From positions 62,001 to 126,000 of the forward strand of contig NZ_BPFX01000022.1 of the NCBI RefSeq assembly GCF_019655855.1: a stretch of DNA of 64,000 nucleotides. The letters are read 5' to 3'. Positions 28,367 through 36,239 of the stretch are shown in pieces. Position 1 is the first letter of the stretch; each line of letters begins with the position of its first letter. Made by a program: the position numbers and the translations under genes. The stretch is from Pseudomonas paralcaligenes (GTDB taxonomy: Bacteria > Pseudomonadota > Gammaproteobacteria > Pseudomonadales > Pseudomonadaceae). The notes below the pieces were generated by a model. That model ran no database searches. It was not told where the DNA came from and saw only the letters and a list, made by a program, of their open reading frames with translations.

Positions 28367-28516
28367 GTGAACTGGCACCGCTTCGTTGAAGCGCTCTGGC
28401 GCGGAGAGAGGTGGGCTGTTGCGGGGCTGGTGGAGTGGGGTTGTGGTGGTGATGGGGTGTGCGGTCGTGTTAATGCGCTGGCGTATTGCCCGCTAGTTAC
28501 CGCGGAGCGAGGATAA
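28367..28516 (+). CDS. Possible very small ORF or frameshifted membrane peptide
   Basis: A 49-codon GTG-start frame has an excellent ribosome-binding site (GGGAGGAA at 28351-28358, 8-nt spacing) in the gap between two island genes. The overlapping +1 frame over its second half encodes a clear transmembrane stretch (SGVVVVMGCAVVLMRW) ending in a stop. The true product may therefore be a small membrane protein, either frameshifted or read in another frame. No family is recognised. Confidence 0.25.
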   Translation: MNWHRFVEALWRGERWAVAGLVEWGCGGDGVCGRVNALAYCPLVTAERG

Positions 28517-28533
28517 AGCCAGGGGATCCAGGA

Positions 28534-29022
28534 ATGGACAAGGCAACATGGCTCGACGAATGTCGAGAAGCGTGCAAAAGGATCAAATACCTCTCGGAAT
28601 CGCTGAGCTGGGGCGAGCGCCCTAACCACAGCGGATGGCTAGAGGCGACAAGTGCGCTATTGGATGAGAATCGCGCCACCCTTCCTCGCCTATTGTTCAG
28701 GGGCGAATACCGCCCGGGCAGGATGGGCGAGCGCATAAGCTATGGCCTCATGTATCGCGAGCAACGCGAGATGCGGCGGGTGTTCATGCTTGAGGTCTAC
28801 CCTAAGCACGAGCGTTCTCACTTTGAAAACGGAGTGGTTTTCTTCGGTCCCCACATTCACTTAGGCGACCCTCGCCTCAATCAAATCACCCGGGCGGTAT
28901 ATTCCAATCTAGACGGCCCGACCGTCCGAGGATGGATTGAGCGCTTCCGCAGGCACGCTAGAATCATGGACAACGATCACCGTCAGCTAGGCACGCCCTT
29001 CTCTGGCGATCTGTTTGGGTGA
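28534..29022 (+). CDS. Hypothetical protein with HxH motif, upstream partner of DUF1828 protein
   Basis: A 162-residue soluble protein. There is no signal peptide or membrane segment. The N-terminal half is helical and charged (DKATWLDECREACKRIKYL). The C-terminal half holds FFGPHIHLGDPRL and TVRGWIERFRRHARIM, so an HxH pair could bind metal or a phosphate. The ATG at 28534 has AGGGG upstream. Only 3 nt separate its stop from the DUF1828-type gene, so the two are probably one operon. I do not recognise the family. Position inside an integrative island makes a defence or toxin-antitoxin role possible, which is inference only. Confidence 0.6.
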   Translation: MDKATWLDECREACKRIKYLSESLSWGERPNHSGWLEATSALLDENRATLPRLLFRGEYRPGRMGERISYGLMYREQREMRRVFMLEVYPKHERSHFENGVVFFGPHIHLGDPRLNQITRAVYSNLDGPTVRGWIERFRRHARIMDNDHRQLGTPFSGDLFG

Positions 29023-29025
29023 GTT

Positions 29026-29775
29026 ATGGCAACCATAGGCTGCTCCACATTCTTTTCTAGCGCCGGCTGGCATTGCCAAGCAGTGCAGGCAGGCGGAGCT
29101 ATGGGCACCTACATCAGCACGCCGATCGTTCTGCCAGGCGGCAAGCCCCTCGACTTCTACCTGATTCCGCGCGGTGAGCACTTGGAGTTCACTGATGACG
29201 GTATAACCATGTTTGCCTTGAGTGGCCTTGGCTACCAGCTGGGAGATAAACGCAACTGGAAGGGGCTTGAAAATCTCGCGGTCAAGCACGGGTTCAGGCT
29301 GACCGAGTCAGGTGCTTTCGAGGCAGCATTTCTTCAGTCTGAGCTGCCTGAATGGGGCGGACGAATCATCAAGCTCTTCGCTGCTATAGCCGCTTGGGAG
29401 GATGAACGCTTCTGCGAGGGCGATACCGACCTTTCGCTGACTGCTGAAGTCGAAATGCTGCTTCGCGCCAAGGCGCCAGAGAAGCAGTTGATCAGAAACG
29501 CCACCGTCATCATGGGGCGCAATGAGATCTCGTTCGACTTTCTGTGGGGCGATACTTATGTGGACGCAATTAGGCCTGTAGCACAGTCGGTGAATGCCCG
29601 GCTCAGAAAGGCCGTACTGATCAACCGCAGCGAAGACCCTCTCAAGCTGCTTTTCATCGTCGACAACCGAGGTCAGGAGGAGCGGGCTGAAGCAGAGATC
29701 AGTGTGCTGGGTGACATAGCCAGCACAATCAGGCTGACCGACTTCGAAAAGCATTACAGCCCAGCACTGCACTAG
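29026..29775 (+). CDS. DUF1828 (and DUF1829-like) domain protein
   Basis: A 249-residue soluble protein. The N-terminal third fits DUF1828: YISTPIVLPGGKPLDFYLIP, then LEFTDDGITMFALSGLGYQ, where the conserved TDDG is obvious. The second half (about 130-245) has the beta-rich pattern of the partner domain DUF1829 (NATVIMGRNEISFDF, LLFIVDNRGQEERAEAEIS). The biochemical function of these domains is not known to me; they are common on mobile elements. The ATG at 29026 is kept because the first 25 residues complete the DUF1828 fold; an ATG at 29101 would truncate it. A terminator follows at 29774-29797. Confidence 0.7.
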   Translation: MATIGCSTFFSSAGWHCQAVQAGGAMGTYISTPIVLPGGKPLDFYLIPRGEHLEFTDDGITMFALSGLGYQLGDKRNWKGLENLAVKHGFRLTESGAFEAAFLQSELPEWGGRIIKLFAAIAAWEDERFCEGDTDLSLTAEVEMLLRAKAPEKQLIRNATVIMGRNEISFDFLWGDTYVDAIRPVAQSVNARLRKAVLINRSEDPLKLLFIVDNRGQEERAEAEISVLGDIASTIRLTDFEKHYSPALH

Positions 29776-29797
29776 CCCCGCCACCGCGGGGCTTTTC
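29774..29797 (+). terminator. Rho-independent terminator after the DUF1828 gene
   Basis: AGCCCCGC pairs with GCGGGGCT around CACC and is followed by TTTTCGTTT. It closes the two-gene unit at 28534-29775. Confidence 0.8.
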
Positions 29798-29960
29798 GTT
29801 TCTTCCGTGCGGCCGTGCTTACCCTGGCGGCAAACCCGCTTCCCGCTAGGGTCATACCGGCGAGCGCCCCTACCCCTCACCGGATTCTTCCCGTCCGGAC
29901 TCGTTTTGTCGCCCTCAACTTTCTTGGGCAGCCTCCACCAACAGGCTGATGCCAGGGACG

Positions 29961-29980
29961 AAGCGGGACGGTATGATGGC
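29961..29980 (+). promoter_or_regulatory. 20-bp promoter-like block shared with 41221-41240
   Basis: AAGCGGGACGGTATGATGGC matches the block at 41221-41240 at 19 of 20 positions. Each lies about 25-50 nt before a gene for an exported protein. TATGAT is a good -10; no clear -35 is seen. Confidence 0.4.
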
Positions 29981-30006
29981 TAAACACCACTCCAGCTGAG
30001 TTGCCT

Positions 30007-30618
30007 ATGCGAGCCCTGGGAACATCCGCACTTGTTCTATCTCTGATTGCAGTTCAGGCCGATAGCCTGGCAGCTCCCAAGAAGGACATTCCTCGCGCTG
30101 AGTTTGCGACCTGTGCGTCGTTGAAAGCCCCGGGGGCACGCTTAGCTTGTTACGATGGTCTGGCCTCTCGTTACGGCCTCGCAGCGCATAAAGGCATCTC
30201 CAGCTGGAAGGTCATCGAAAAAGAACTGGACCCCCTGACGGACGAACCCATCGTTTCGGCTTACATTGTTTCTGCGTTGGCGGAAGGTCAAAGTGTCACT
30301 CCAAGGCTTGTGATTCGATGCAAAGGTCACAAAACGGCGATGTTCATCTTCTGGGGCGCTCGTCTCGACAAGTGGCCCGATGTCACGTTCCGCGTCGGAA
30401 AGGGTGCAGCAACAACAACGTCGTGGCACCTCTCGAATGATGGAAAGTCCTCGTTCGTTCGAGATGCGCCCATAGATCTCATCAAGAGCATCATCGAGAA
30501 CGACGACATGGTTGCCGCCGCTGTTACGCCACGCCGCGGGTTGCCCCTCTCTGCAGTATTCAACGTGGCGGGCGCCGGAGAGGCGCTGGCCGAGGTCCGT
30601 AGCACCTGCGGGTGGTAA
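30007..30618 (+). CDS. VasI/TagO-like secreted protein (type VI secretion-associated family)
   Basis: A 203-residue exported protein with a Sec signal peptide (ALVLSLIAVQADSLAAP). The mature part follows the VasI pattern: FATCASLKAPGARLACYDGL with paired cysteines, SSWKVIEKELDPLTDEPIV, TPRLVIRCKGHKTAMFIFWG, and a closing FNVAGAGEALAEVRSTCGW. Family members are periplasmic accessories near T6SS genes, but none of the structural T6SS genes is present in this window. The start is uncertain: ATG 30007 is used, TTG 30001 is possible, and the RBS is weak. Confidence 0.6.
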   Translation: MRALGTSALVLSLIAVQADSLAAPKKDIPRAEFATCASLKAPGARLACYDGLASRYGLAAHKGISSWKVIEKELDPLTDEPIVSAYIVSALAEGQSVTPRLVIRCKGHKTAMFIFWGARLDKWPDVTFRVGKGAATTTSWHLSNDGKSSFVRDAPIDLIKSIIENDDMVAAAVTPRRGLPLSAVFNVAGAGEALAEVRSTCGW

Positions 30619-30656
30619 CTCTAGCGCCACCCATCACCGCCTCACGCTAAATCCTG

Positions 30657-30680
30657 AGCCCGCCATGAGCGGGCTTTTTT
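30657..30680 (+). terminator. Rho-independent terminator
   Basis: AGCCCGC pairs with GCGGGCT around CATGA and is followed by TTTTTT. It terminates the VasI-like gene. Confidence 0.85.
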
Positions 30681-30801
30681 GCGTCTAACGAAAGTTACTT
30701 AGGCTTTCCTGTCTGGGAGGCTCCAGACTGCATGACCATCAACTGATAGAGAGAATTCTATAGGGAGGTAGCCTTGTAACGCCTGGCTTCCAGAGGCGTT
30801 G

Positions 30802-31416
30802 CTACTCCCCCAGCAGCCTGCGCAGCCGCTCCTCGTAGGGCTCCTCGTGCTCCTGTTCGTCGAGGTTGTACGCCTGGCGCTCGAGGGCGATCAGCACCTT
30901 CAGCGTTTCGGCCAGCTCCCGCATGTTTTTGATCCGGTTCGGCAGCGCGATGATCTTCTGGTAGAGGTCGTTCAGCCGGTCATTCCCGAAGCCGTCAGGG
31001 GTGCGCATCATCTCGCCCAGCGACTCGGCCAGGTCGCGGTGATCCGTCAGTTGCTCCAGCTCCTGCAGCAGCTTGTTGGTCAGGCTGCGCGAGCGCCGGA
31101 TATCGCCACGATGTGCCATCCGCACGCTGACGATGGCCTCGGCATTTGCTTCGATGATCTGCCGCTCGGTTTCCACCGACGAACCAGTGGAACCCCTGGA
31201 AACCTGGCTGGAAACCTCCCGCCTGGAAACCAGGGCTTCAGCCTTCGCCTGAATCTTCGGTTTCAGGTCGCGTTCCCAGCCTCCCACCTTCGCGCGCCTG
31301 TTGATCGCCGTGTGGGTGCAACCGTGGCGCACGGCGATCTCTCGAACGGAAAGCAGACCGGCGCGATAGTCGCGTTCGATCGCTTCCCAGTCGAGAGCCT
31401 GCTTATCGGCCTTCAA
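30802..31416 (-). CDS. Phage terminase small-subunit-like protein
   Basis: A 204-residue protein with an N-terminal helix-turn-helix (LSVREIAVRHGCTHTAINRRAKVGGW, about residues 23-48) and a helical C-terminus, the usual layout of phage packaging small subunits that recognise pac/cos DNA. No terminase large subunit, portal or capsid gene follows, so this is a remnant. Its start overlaps the stop of the 31413-31748 gene by 4 nt. An inverted repeat without a T-run (30778-30800) lies just past its stop. Confidence 0.6.
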   Translation of the reverse strand: MKADKQALDWEAIERDYRAGLLSVREIAVRHGCTHTAINRRAKVGGWERDLKPKIQAKAEALVSRREVSSQVSRGSTGSSVETERQIIEANAEAIVSVRMAHRGDIRRSRSLTNKLLQELEQLTDHRDLAESLGEMMRTPDGFGNDRLNDLYQKIIALPNRIKNMRELAETLKVLIALERQAYNLDEQEHEEPYEERLRRLLGE

Positions 31417-31748
31417 CCCTCACCCTCCTTGGCAGCAGAGAGCGAACCGGCATTCGCAGCCATGGCCACGTAGGCCCGGAGCAACTGCGCCCCATCGTCC
31501 AGGCCGAGCTGGCGCCTCTCCAGGTTGATCAGCTCTCGCAATGCAATCGACAGATCGCGCAAGGCCGCCGCACACCGTGGTAGCGCCAGCGCCTGCTGAG
31601 CTAGCAGCTCAGGCCCGTCCAATTCATTCGCCTCGGCACTCAGCTCAGCAGCCAACTGATCCATCGTCTCGCGCACCAGCGCCATGGCCTGCTGGACCTC
31701 ATGTGTCGACATAGCTGTTGCCTCTTCCATTGACACCGTTACGTCCAT
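31413..31748 (-). CDS. Phage-associated hypothetical protein
   Basis: A 111-residue, strongly helical acidic protein (EVQQAMALVRETMDQLAAEL, then LSIALRELINLERRQLGLDD). Its C-terminal RELINLERRQLGLDD echoes the KVLIALERQAYNLDEQ region of the terminase-like protein encoded next, suggesting related helical domains. It overlaps both neighbours (1 nt upstream, 4 nt downstream) and is in the prophage minus-strand operon. Function unknown. Confidence 0.55.
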   Translation of the reverse strand: MDVTVSMEEATAMSTHEVQQAMALVRETMDQLAAELSAEANELDGPELLAQQALALPRCAAALRDLSIALRELINLERRQLGLDDGAQLLRAYVAMAANAGSLSAAKEGEG

Positions 31749-31951
31749 CAGTGCAGCCCTCGGTCGTTGAAGGTAGTGCGGCGCAGATTCGGATCAAGAG
31801 CCTGCGTCCAGGACCAGCCGCGGTACCGGCGCTTGCGCACCGTTTCCCACTTCAGGCCGAACTCTTCAGCCCACTCCTGGGCCGTTTTGGTCACCTGCAG
31901 GGTCAACGGCAGATCCTTGTGGCAGAAGTTGTTTTCGAGATCGTGGCCCAT
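31748..31951 (-). CDS. Small phage-associated HTH-like protein
   Basis: A 67-residue protein whose middle (TAQEWAEEFGLKWETVRKRR) reads as a helix-turn-helix, followed by GWSWTQALDPNLRR. This looks like the short DNA-binding proteins often encoded next to terminase genes. Its last base overlaps the next gene. Function not established. Confidence 0.55.
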   Translation of the reverse strand: MGHDLENNFCHKDLPLTLQVTKTAQEWAEEFGLKWETVRKRRYRGWSWTQALDPNLRRTTFNDRGLH

Positions 31952-31964
31952 ATCGTTTCCCTCC

Positions 31965-34283
31965 CTACTCCGGTTTCATCTGAATGCGCCACTCGCGATC
32001 GCCCGTCTTGGCTACGATAAAATTCCCCGAGCCAGCCAGGTCACGCAGAGCCTTGTTGGCACCAGGCACGCTCTTGAACGTCGTGGACATGGCCTGTTGC
32101 TCCCGTCGTGCTCTGGCCAGCGCCACCTTGACCGTCGCCCGCGGTGCGCCGGTCTCCCGGGCCATGGTGTCGATATCCGGTTCGAAGCCAGTTGCCAGCT
32201 GTTCGCGCATGGAGGGCAGCAGGGACTGGATCGTCGGGCGGGCCGTGCGGTCGGTGTTGGCTTGCACGGTGCCGGCGCCAGCAGCACCGGAGAGAAGCAT
32301 GGGCGGTGGCGTCGGCTGGCCGGCCTGCAGAGCACGCTGGCGTACCGAAGTCAGTCCGCCTGGCTGGATCAGCGCATCGGCCACGGCCTGGTCGGACTTC
32401 GCACGCAGGCTGTCGCGCATGCCGCGGCCGGCCTTGCCGATCAGTTGCGAAAATAACCCGCCGACGTGGGTACCCGTCAGGGCGCCGAGTACCAGGTCAC
32501 CACCCAGGCTATCGGCGTCCGCCATCTCGGCGGCTCGACGTGCCGTGGCGCTGTTGCCCAGGCTGCGGCCGGCCATCGCCGATGTGCCGACTTCGAACTC
32601 CAGCATGTCGTGCCAACGCTGCCGGGCGGCATCGTCAGGCAGCATGGCTTCGACCTTGGCGCGCATCTCCCGGCTACGCAGGTGCTTGGTCACGTCGGCC
32701 AGCTTCGCCGGGTCGTTGCCGATCTTGTTGACGATGGCGGACACCGCGCCGATTCGATAGCCCTCCAGCTCCGATGGCGTCATCCGTTTCAGGTTGGCCA
32801 TCAGCTCCTCGGCGCTGATGTTGCGGGAAAGGAGGGTGCGGCCGTTCTCCACCGCCTCGACGAACTGGCTTGGCCCGGCCCAGGCGGCACGCGCCTGGCG
32901 ATAGGTCGGGCTGGCGGTGTCCATCATGTCCACCAGCTTGCTGCGGATGCCCTTGATGACACGCGCCTCGTCGCGGTCGCCGGCGCGATCCAGGATGCTG
33001 ATCTTGGAGTCGAGCGTCTTCTTGATGAAGTCCAGGTCACCGGTGCTCGGCACGCTCTGCACGGTGAAGGTGCCGTCGTCCTTCAGGTCGATGAACCTGC
33101 CATGGAAGTCTCGGCCCTCGTTACCAGCTCGGCGCGCCGCAGCCCGATAGGCCTCCTGCATGGCCGGGCGTTTGAACAGATCCTCCAGCTCATGCGACCA
33201 GGGCACCGGCTCCTGGTAGGCCTTTTCGTACAACGGCCGAGCATCCCTGGCGCGCTGGGTCATGGCCTCTTCAACCGCCTGGCGAGCGGTACGAGAACTG
33301 CCGGTTGCCCGGCCCAGATCGTCAGCCATCCGACTGAAGCTGTCCTGCTCGCTCTTGGTCAGCTCCTGCAGGGTGTCGATAACCCGCTGGGGCTGCCCCT
33401 GCTGGCGCTCGGTCAACGCTGGTACCACCTGCGACCGGCCGGCGCCAGGCGTTTGCGCAACACGCTCGAGCAGGCCGCGGACATTCTCGCCACCGGCATC
33501 GGCCGGCATGGCGGTATCCGGGTAGCGTCGCTGCAGGTCATCCGCCTGGTGGCGGAATTGCTCCATGGTCATTCCGTCGCGCTCGACGGCACGCTCAACT
33601 TGCGACATGGCCCTGCGATAGGGCGAGCGTGCTGCCCCTATAGCCGCGCGCGTGGAGCCAAGAGCCAGCGGCACAGCGCCGCCTACGGCAGCGCCCATTG
33701 CAGCCCCTTCGGCGGCGTCCGGCAACCGTTCCAGCAAGTCTCCTTCTGCCGAGCCCAGGCCATACAGGCCGCCGTAGCCAGCACCCAGCGCGGCGCTTTC
33801 TCCAGCCGCCTGAGCCAGGCTTGGGGCGGCCCCCTGAGAGGCTGCACGGGAGAGCGGGCCAGAAGCCGCGCTCCGGCCCGTGGAAATCAGCGATGACGAA
33901 CCTCCGGTGATGAGCATGGGCATGAGGCCGCCTGTTACTCCACCTGCAGCGCTGGCCATCGGGTTCTGCTCCCGGGCCTGGCGATCGAGCGCACGCTCGC
34001 CCTGCAGGTTGAGGTCGTATCGTTCACGCCAGGTGTCGGCGTCGTTGCCGCTGCCAATCAGGGGATTGAGGCTTGCCGACAATGCGCTACTGATCTCGTC
34101 GGCAAAACCCACGGTCAGGCCATCATTGATGCCGCGCAGCAGTGAGCGTCCAGTACCGATCGATGACGTTTGATCGGCGGGCTTCTGCTCGACAGCAGGG
34201 TATTCGCCAAGCCAAGAACCGGCTTCACTCTGCTGCTCGACGGCTGGAAACTCGTCCAGCCAGCTATTGGAGTTCTCAGCCAT
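31965..34283 (-). CDS. Large phage structural / DNA-ejection-like protein
   Basis: A 772-residue protein with no signal peptide. Two imperfect N-terminal repeats, SWLDEFPAVEQ and SWLGEYPAVEQ (about residues 8-31), precede an Ala/Gly-rich, mildly hydrophobic stretch (about 110-220) and then a long helical, polar body. This composition is typical of podovirus internal or ejection proteins that cross the cell envelope during DNA entry. The start overlaps the last base of the upstream truncated gene. Exact family not recognised; the virion role is inferred from composition and its terminase-like neighbour. Confidence 0.5.
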   Translation of the reverse strand: MAENSNSWLDEFPAVEQQSEAGSWLGEYPAVEQKPADQTSSIGTGRSLLRGINDGLTVGFADEISSALSASLNPLIGSGNDADTWRERYDLNLQGERALDRQAREQNPMASAAGGVTGGLMPMLITGGSSSLISTGRSAASGPLSRAASQGAAPSLAQAAGESAALGAGYGGLYGLGSAEGDLLERLPDAAEGAAMGAAVGGAVPLALGSTRAAIGAARSPYRRAMSQVERAVERDGMTMEQFRHQADDLQRRYPDTAMPADAGGENVRGLLERVAQTPGAGRSQVVPALTERQQGQPQRVIDTLQELTKSEQDSFSRMADDLGRATGSSRTARQAVEEAMTQRARDARPLYEKAYQEPVPWSHELEDLFKRPAMQEAYRAAARRAGNEGRDFHGRFIDLKDDGTFTVQSVPSTGDLDFIKKTLDSKISILDRAGDRDEARVIKGIRSKLVDMMDTASPTYRQARAAWAGPSQFVEAVENGRTLLSRNISAEELMANLKRMTPSELEGYRIGAVSAIVNKIGNDPAKLADVTKHLRSREMRAKVEAMLPDDAARQRWHDMLEFEVGTSAMAGRSLGNSATARRAAEMADADSLGGDLVLGALTGTHVGGLFSQLIGKAGRGMRDSLRAKSDQAVADALIQPGGLTSVRQRALQAGQPTPPPMLLSGAAGAGTVQANTDRTARPTIQSLLPSMREQLATGFEPDIDTMARETGAPRATVKVALARARREQQAMSTTFKSVPGANKALRDLAGSGNFIVAKTGDREWRIQMKPE

Positions 34284-35390
34284 TACGGTTTCCTCCGCGC
34301 TATGCCATCAGGGCCCACGAAGACACTGCCGGAAGGCAGTGCTGCTACCTCCTCTCGCGAAGTCACGCGGACAGGTTGGCCCGCTCGTGCCGCAGGATCG
34401 GCTTGGCGCCGCCCATCTGTCAGCGGAGCGGCCTTGCGCTCTGCCGTTCCCAAACCATTGCGGATCGATCCCAGCGCTCTGGTACGGGCCTCGGCCTTCT
34501 GGTTGAGCACGGTGTCGCTATCGCCCGGTTGTGGCAGGTACATGCGACCGTAGATGTCCATCTCCTGCTGAGTGATGGCGGCGCCAGTGTCCTTGCGCAA
34601 AATCGCGGCCAGCACTTCACGGCCGGACTGTTCGGCCTGCTGGCGCTCGGTGGACACCAGGCTATTACCCAGCGCTGAATCGCCAATGAGTGGTAGCCCC
34701 CGCACAATGGCTCCACGGGTTTCGCCGCGCTCCCCAGCCGCACGGGCGGTCAAGGCGTCACCTTGCTGCGCCAGCAGCGCATTGGCCTCATTGCCGCGCG
34801 TGTAGTACCCCAGGTCCTTGCTCTGCTGCTCAGTGAGTTTGATGCTGCCCTCTGCACCCTGGGCTAGCTCCTGCGCCAGCAGGTCCCGCTGCAGCTGTCG
34901 CTTCTCCAGGTCGAGCTGGTCCAGGCCCGCCCTGGACTGCTACTCCATGTACGCCCGGGGATCGGCAATCATCAGGTAGTTCCGTCCGGCCTGGGCGCGC
35001 TCTTCCCCCTGTAAGCCAGGCAGGCCTGCCAGGATGCCGCCAAGGGTTTGCCCTCGCTCAATGGCCAGGTTGCCCGACTGAATTTCCTGCTGCAGGCGCT
35101 GGCGTTGCAGCTCGGAGATCTTCCGTAGGTCCAGCCCGGCCAGCATTGCCTGCGTGCCCTTTTGGTTCTGCAGGTTGGTCTGTGCCTGCATGGCGTCCAG
35201 GCGCGCGTTCTGGATGTCAGCGCGGGACGGCGCGCGGGAGCTGTCTCGCACGACGGTCAGCCGGCCGCCGCCCTCGCCGAGCTGGCCGCGTCGGCTTTCC
35301 TCGATCATCCGGGCGCGTTCTTGGTTGGCACGCTCGAAGGTTTCCTGGGCTAGCCTCGCCGCGCCCGGCTCCAGTTGGCTGAAGGTGCCA
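34283..35390 (-). pseudogene. Truncated phage structural gene with in-frame amber codon
   Basis: One minus-strand frame is open from the repeat junction at about 35390 down to 34283 except for a single TAG at 34940-34942 after PRAYME; translation resumes in the same frame with QSRAGLDQLDL and continues to the stop near 34283. The product is helical, Gln/Arg-rich and probably coiled coil (LDAMQAQTNLQNQKG, LEKRQLQRDLLAQELAQ), as in phage ejection proteins. The 5' end is missing: the frame enters the duplicated att/terminator sequence at 35391. The gene is thus broken twice. The downstream half could still start at a TTG at 34753 (156 codons). Confidence 0.7.
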
Positions 35391-35533
35391 TCCCGACTTC
35401 AACATGCTTCATGTTGTATCAACCCCCAGGAAAGCCGGTCATTTGAGCCGGCTTTCTTGTTTCAGCTTGCCTCTACGCGCCATGTATTCCCTATGTGTAT
35501 CTCTGAAGGTAAATAGAACCCAGAGGATCAAGC
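35387..35533 (+). repeat. Second, diverged copy of the post-tRNA att/terminator region
   Basis: It parallels 26240-26406 with small changes: the CAACATG-CATGTTG palindrome (35400-35416), the GAAAGCCGG hairpin (35429-35458) and the leader up to the integrase ATG. It marks the junction of two tandem elements. No 3' tRNA sequence is retained here. Confidence 0.75.
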
Positions 35534-36083
35534 ATGAAGCGCGCCGAATAAAAAGCCGCCCGCTGGCAAATGTGACCCTGCTCACCTGGAGCCAGAGGCC
35601 ATCGAATACCGTGATCTGGATGACCAGGGGCTGCATTTCCGCGGAAGCCCCACGGCCAGAAGTCCTGGCAGCTGCGCTACAAGAAGCCGGATGGCAAGTG
35701 GTCCGTGGTAGACCTCGGGGAATATCCAGAGGTTAGTGGCTCGCTTGCTTGCCAGAAAGCATCAGAACTCCGCGCCGACGCTGCCGCCGGCAAGAACCCC
35801 ATCGCCTCCAAGCAGACACGCAAGGCCGCCGAAGAGGCAACATTCGAACCGCTGGCCTGGGGGTGATTTCAGGGCCAGCAAGCTCGCCGGGAGCCCGGTA
35901 CGGCCAGACGCATCATCGGCGCCCTCGAATTGCATGGTTTCCCCATGTTCGGCGAGCACGCCTACACAGAGATCCTGCGAGAGATGGGGAGGAAGGGCAT
36001 CCTCGATCAGATGACCAATGTGCGGCCGGTACTGCAAGGAGATCTACGATCTCGCCCGCGTCACCGGCCGCACACTGTACAAC
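35534..36083 (+). pseudogene. Decayed integrase gene fragment
   Basis: The sequence follows the intact integrase at 26407 from its ATG (ATGAAGCGCGCCGA) to about codon 197 (CTGTACAAC), then the similarity stops. It contains a stop in codon 6 (TAA), several 1-nt indels, an internal TGA after GCCTGGGGG and small deletions, so no functional protein is possible. The catalytic domain is absent. It represents the left end of an older, related element that inserted at the same tRNA-Pro site. Confidence 0.85.
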
Positions 36084-36239
36084 CTAGAGCGTGGGCTGCG
36101 GGGAATCCATCACTGAGCCAACTGGGTCCAAACAGGTGACGGCTGCCATGAGAGAGTTACTCCAGCGGCATCAACGCCAATAAAAACCAGCACTTGACCA
36201 GTTTTTCTACTGCCTCAATCGCCACATCAAAAAAGCCCG
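36084..36239. other. Intergenic, no gene seen
   Basis: This 156 bp lies between the integrase relic and the DUF2235 gene. The run AAAAAAGCCCGC next to the DUF2235 stop gives a T-tract on the minus strand but no good hairpin. Confidence 0.4.
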
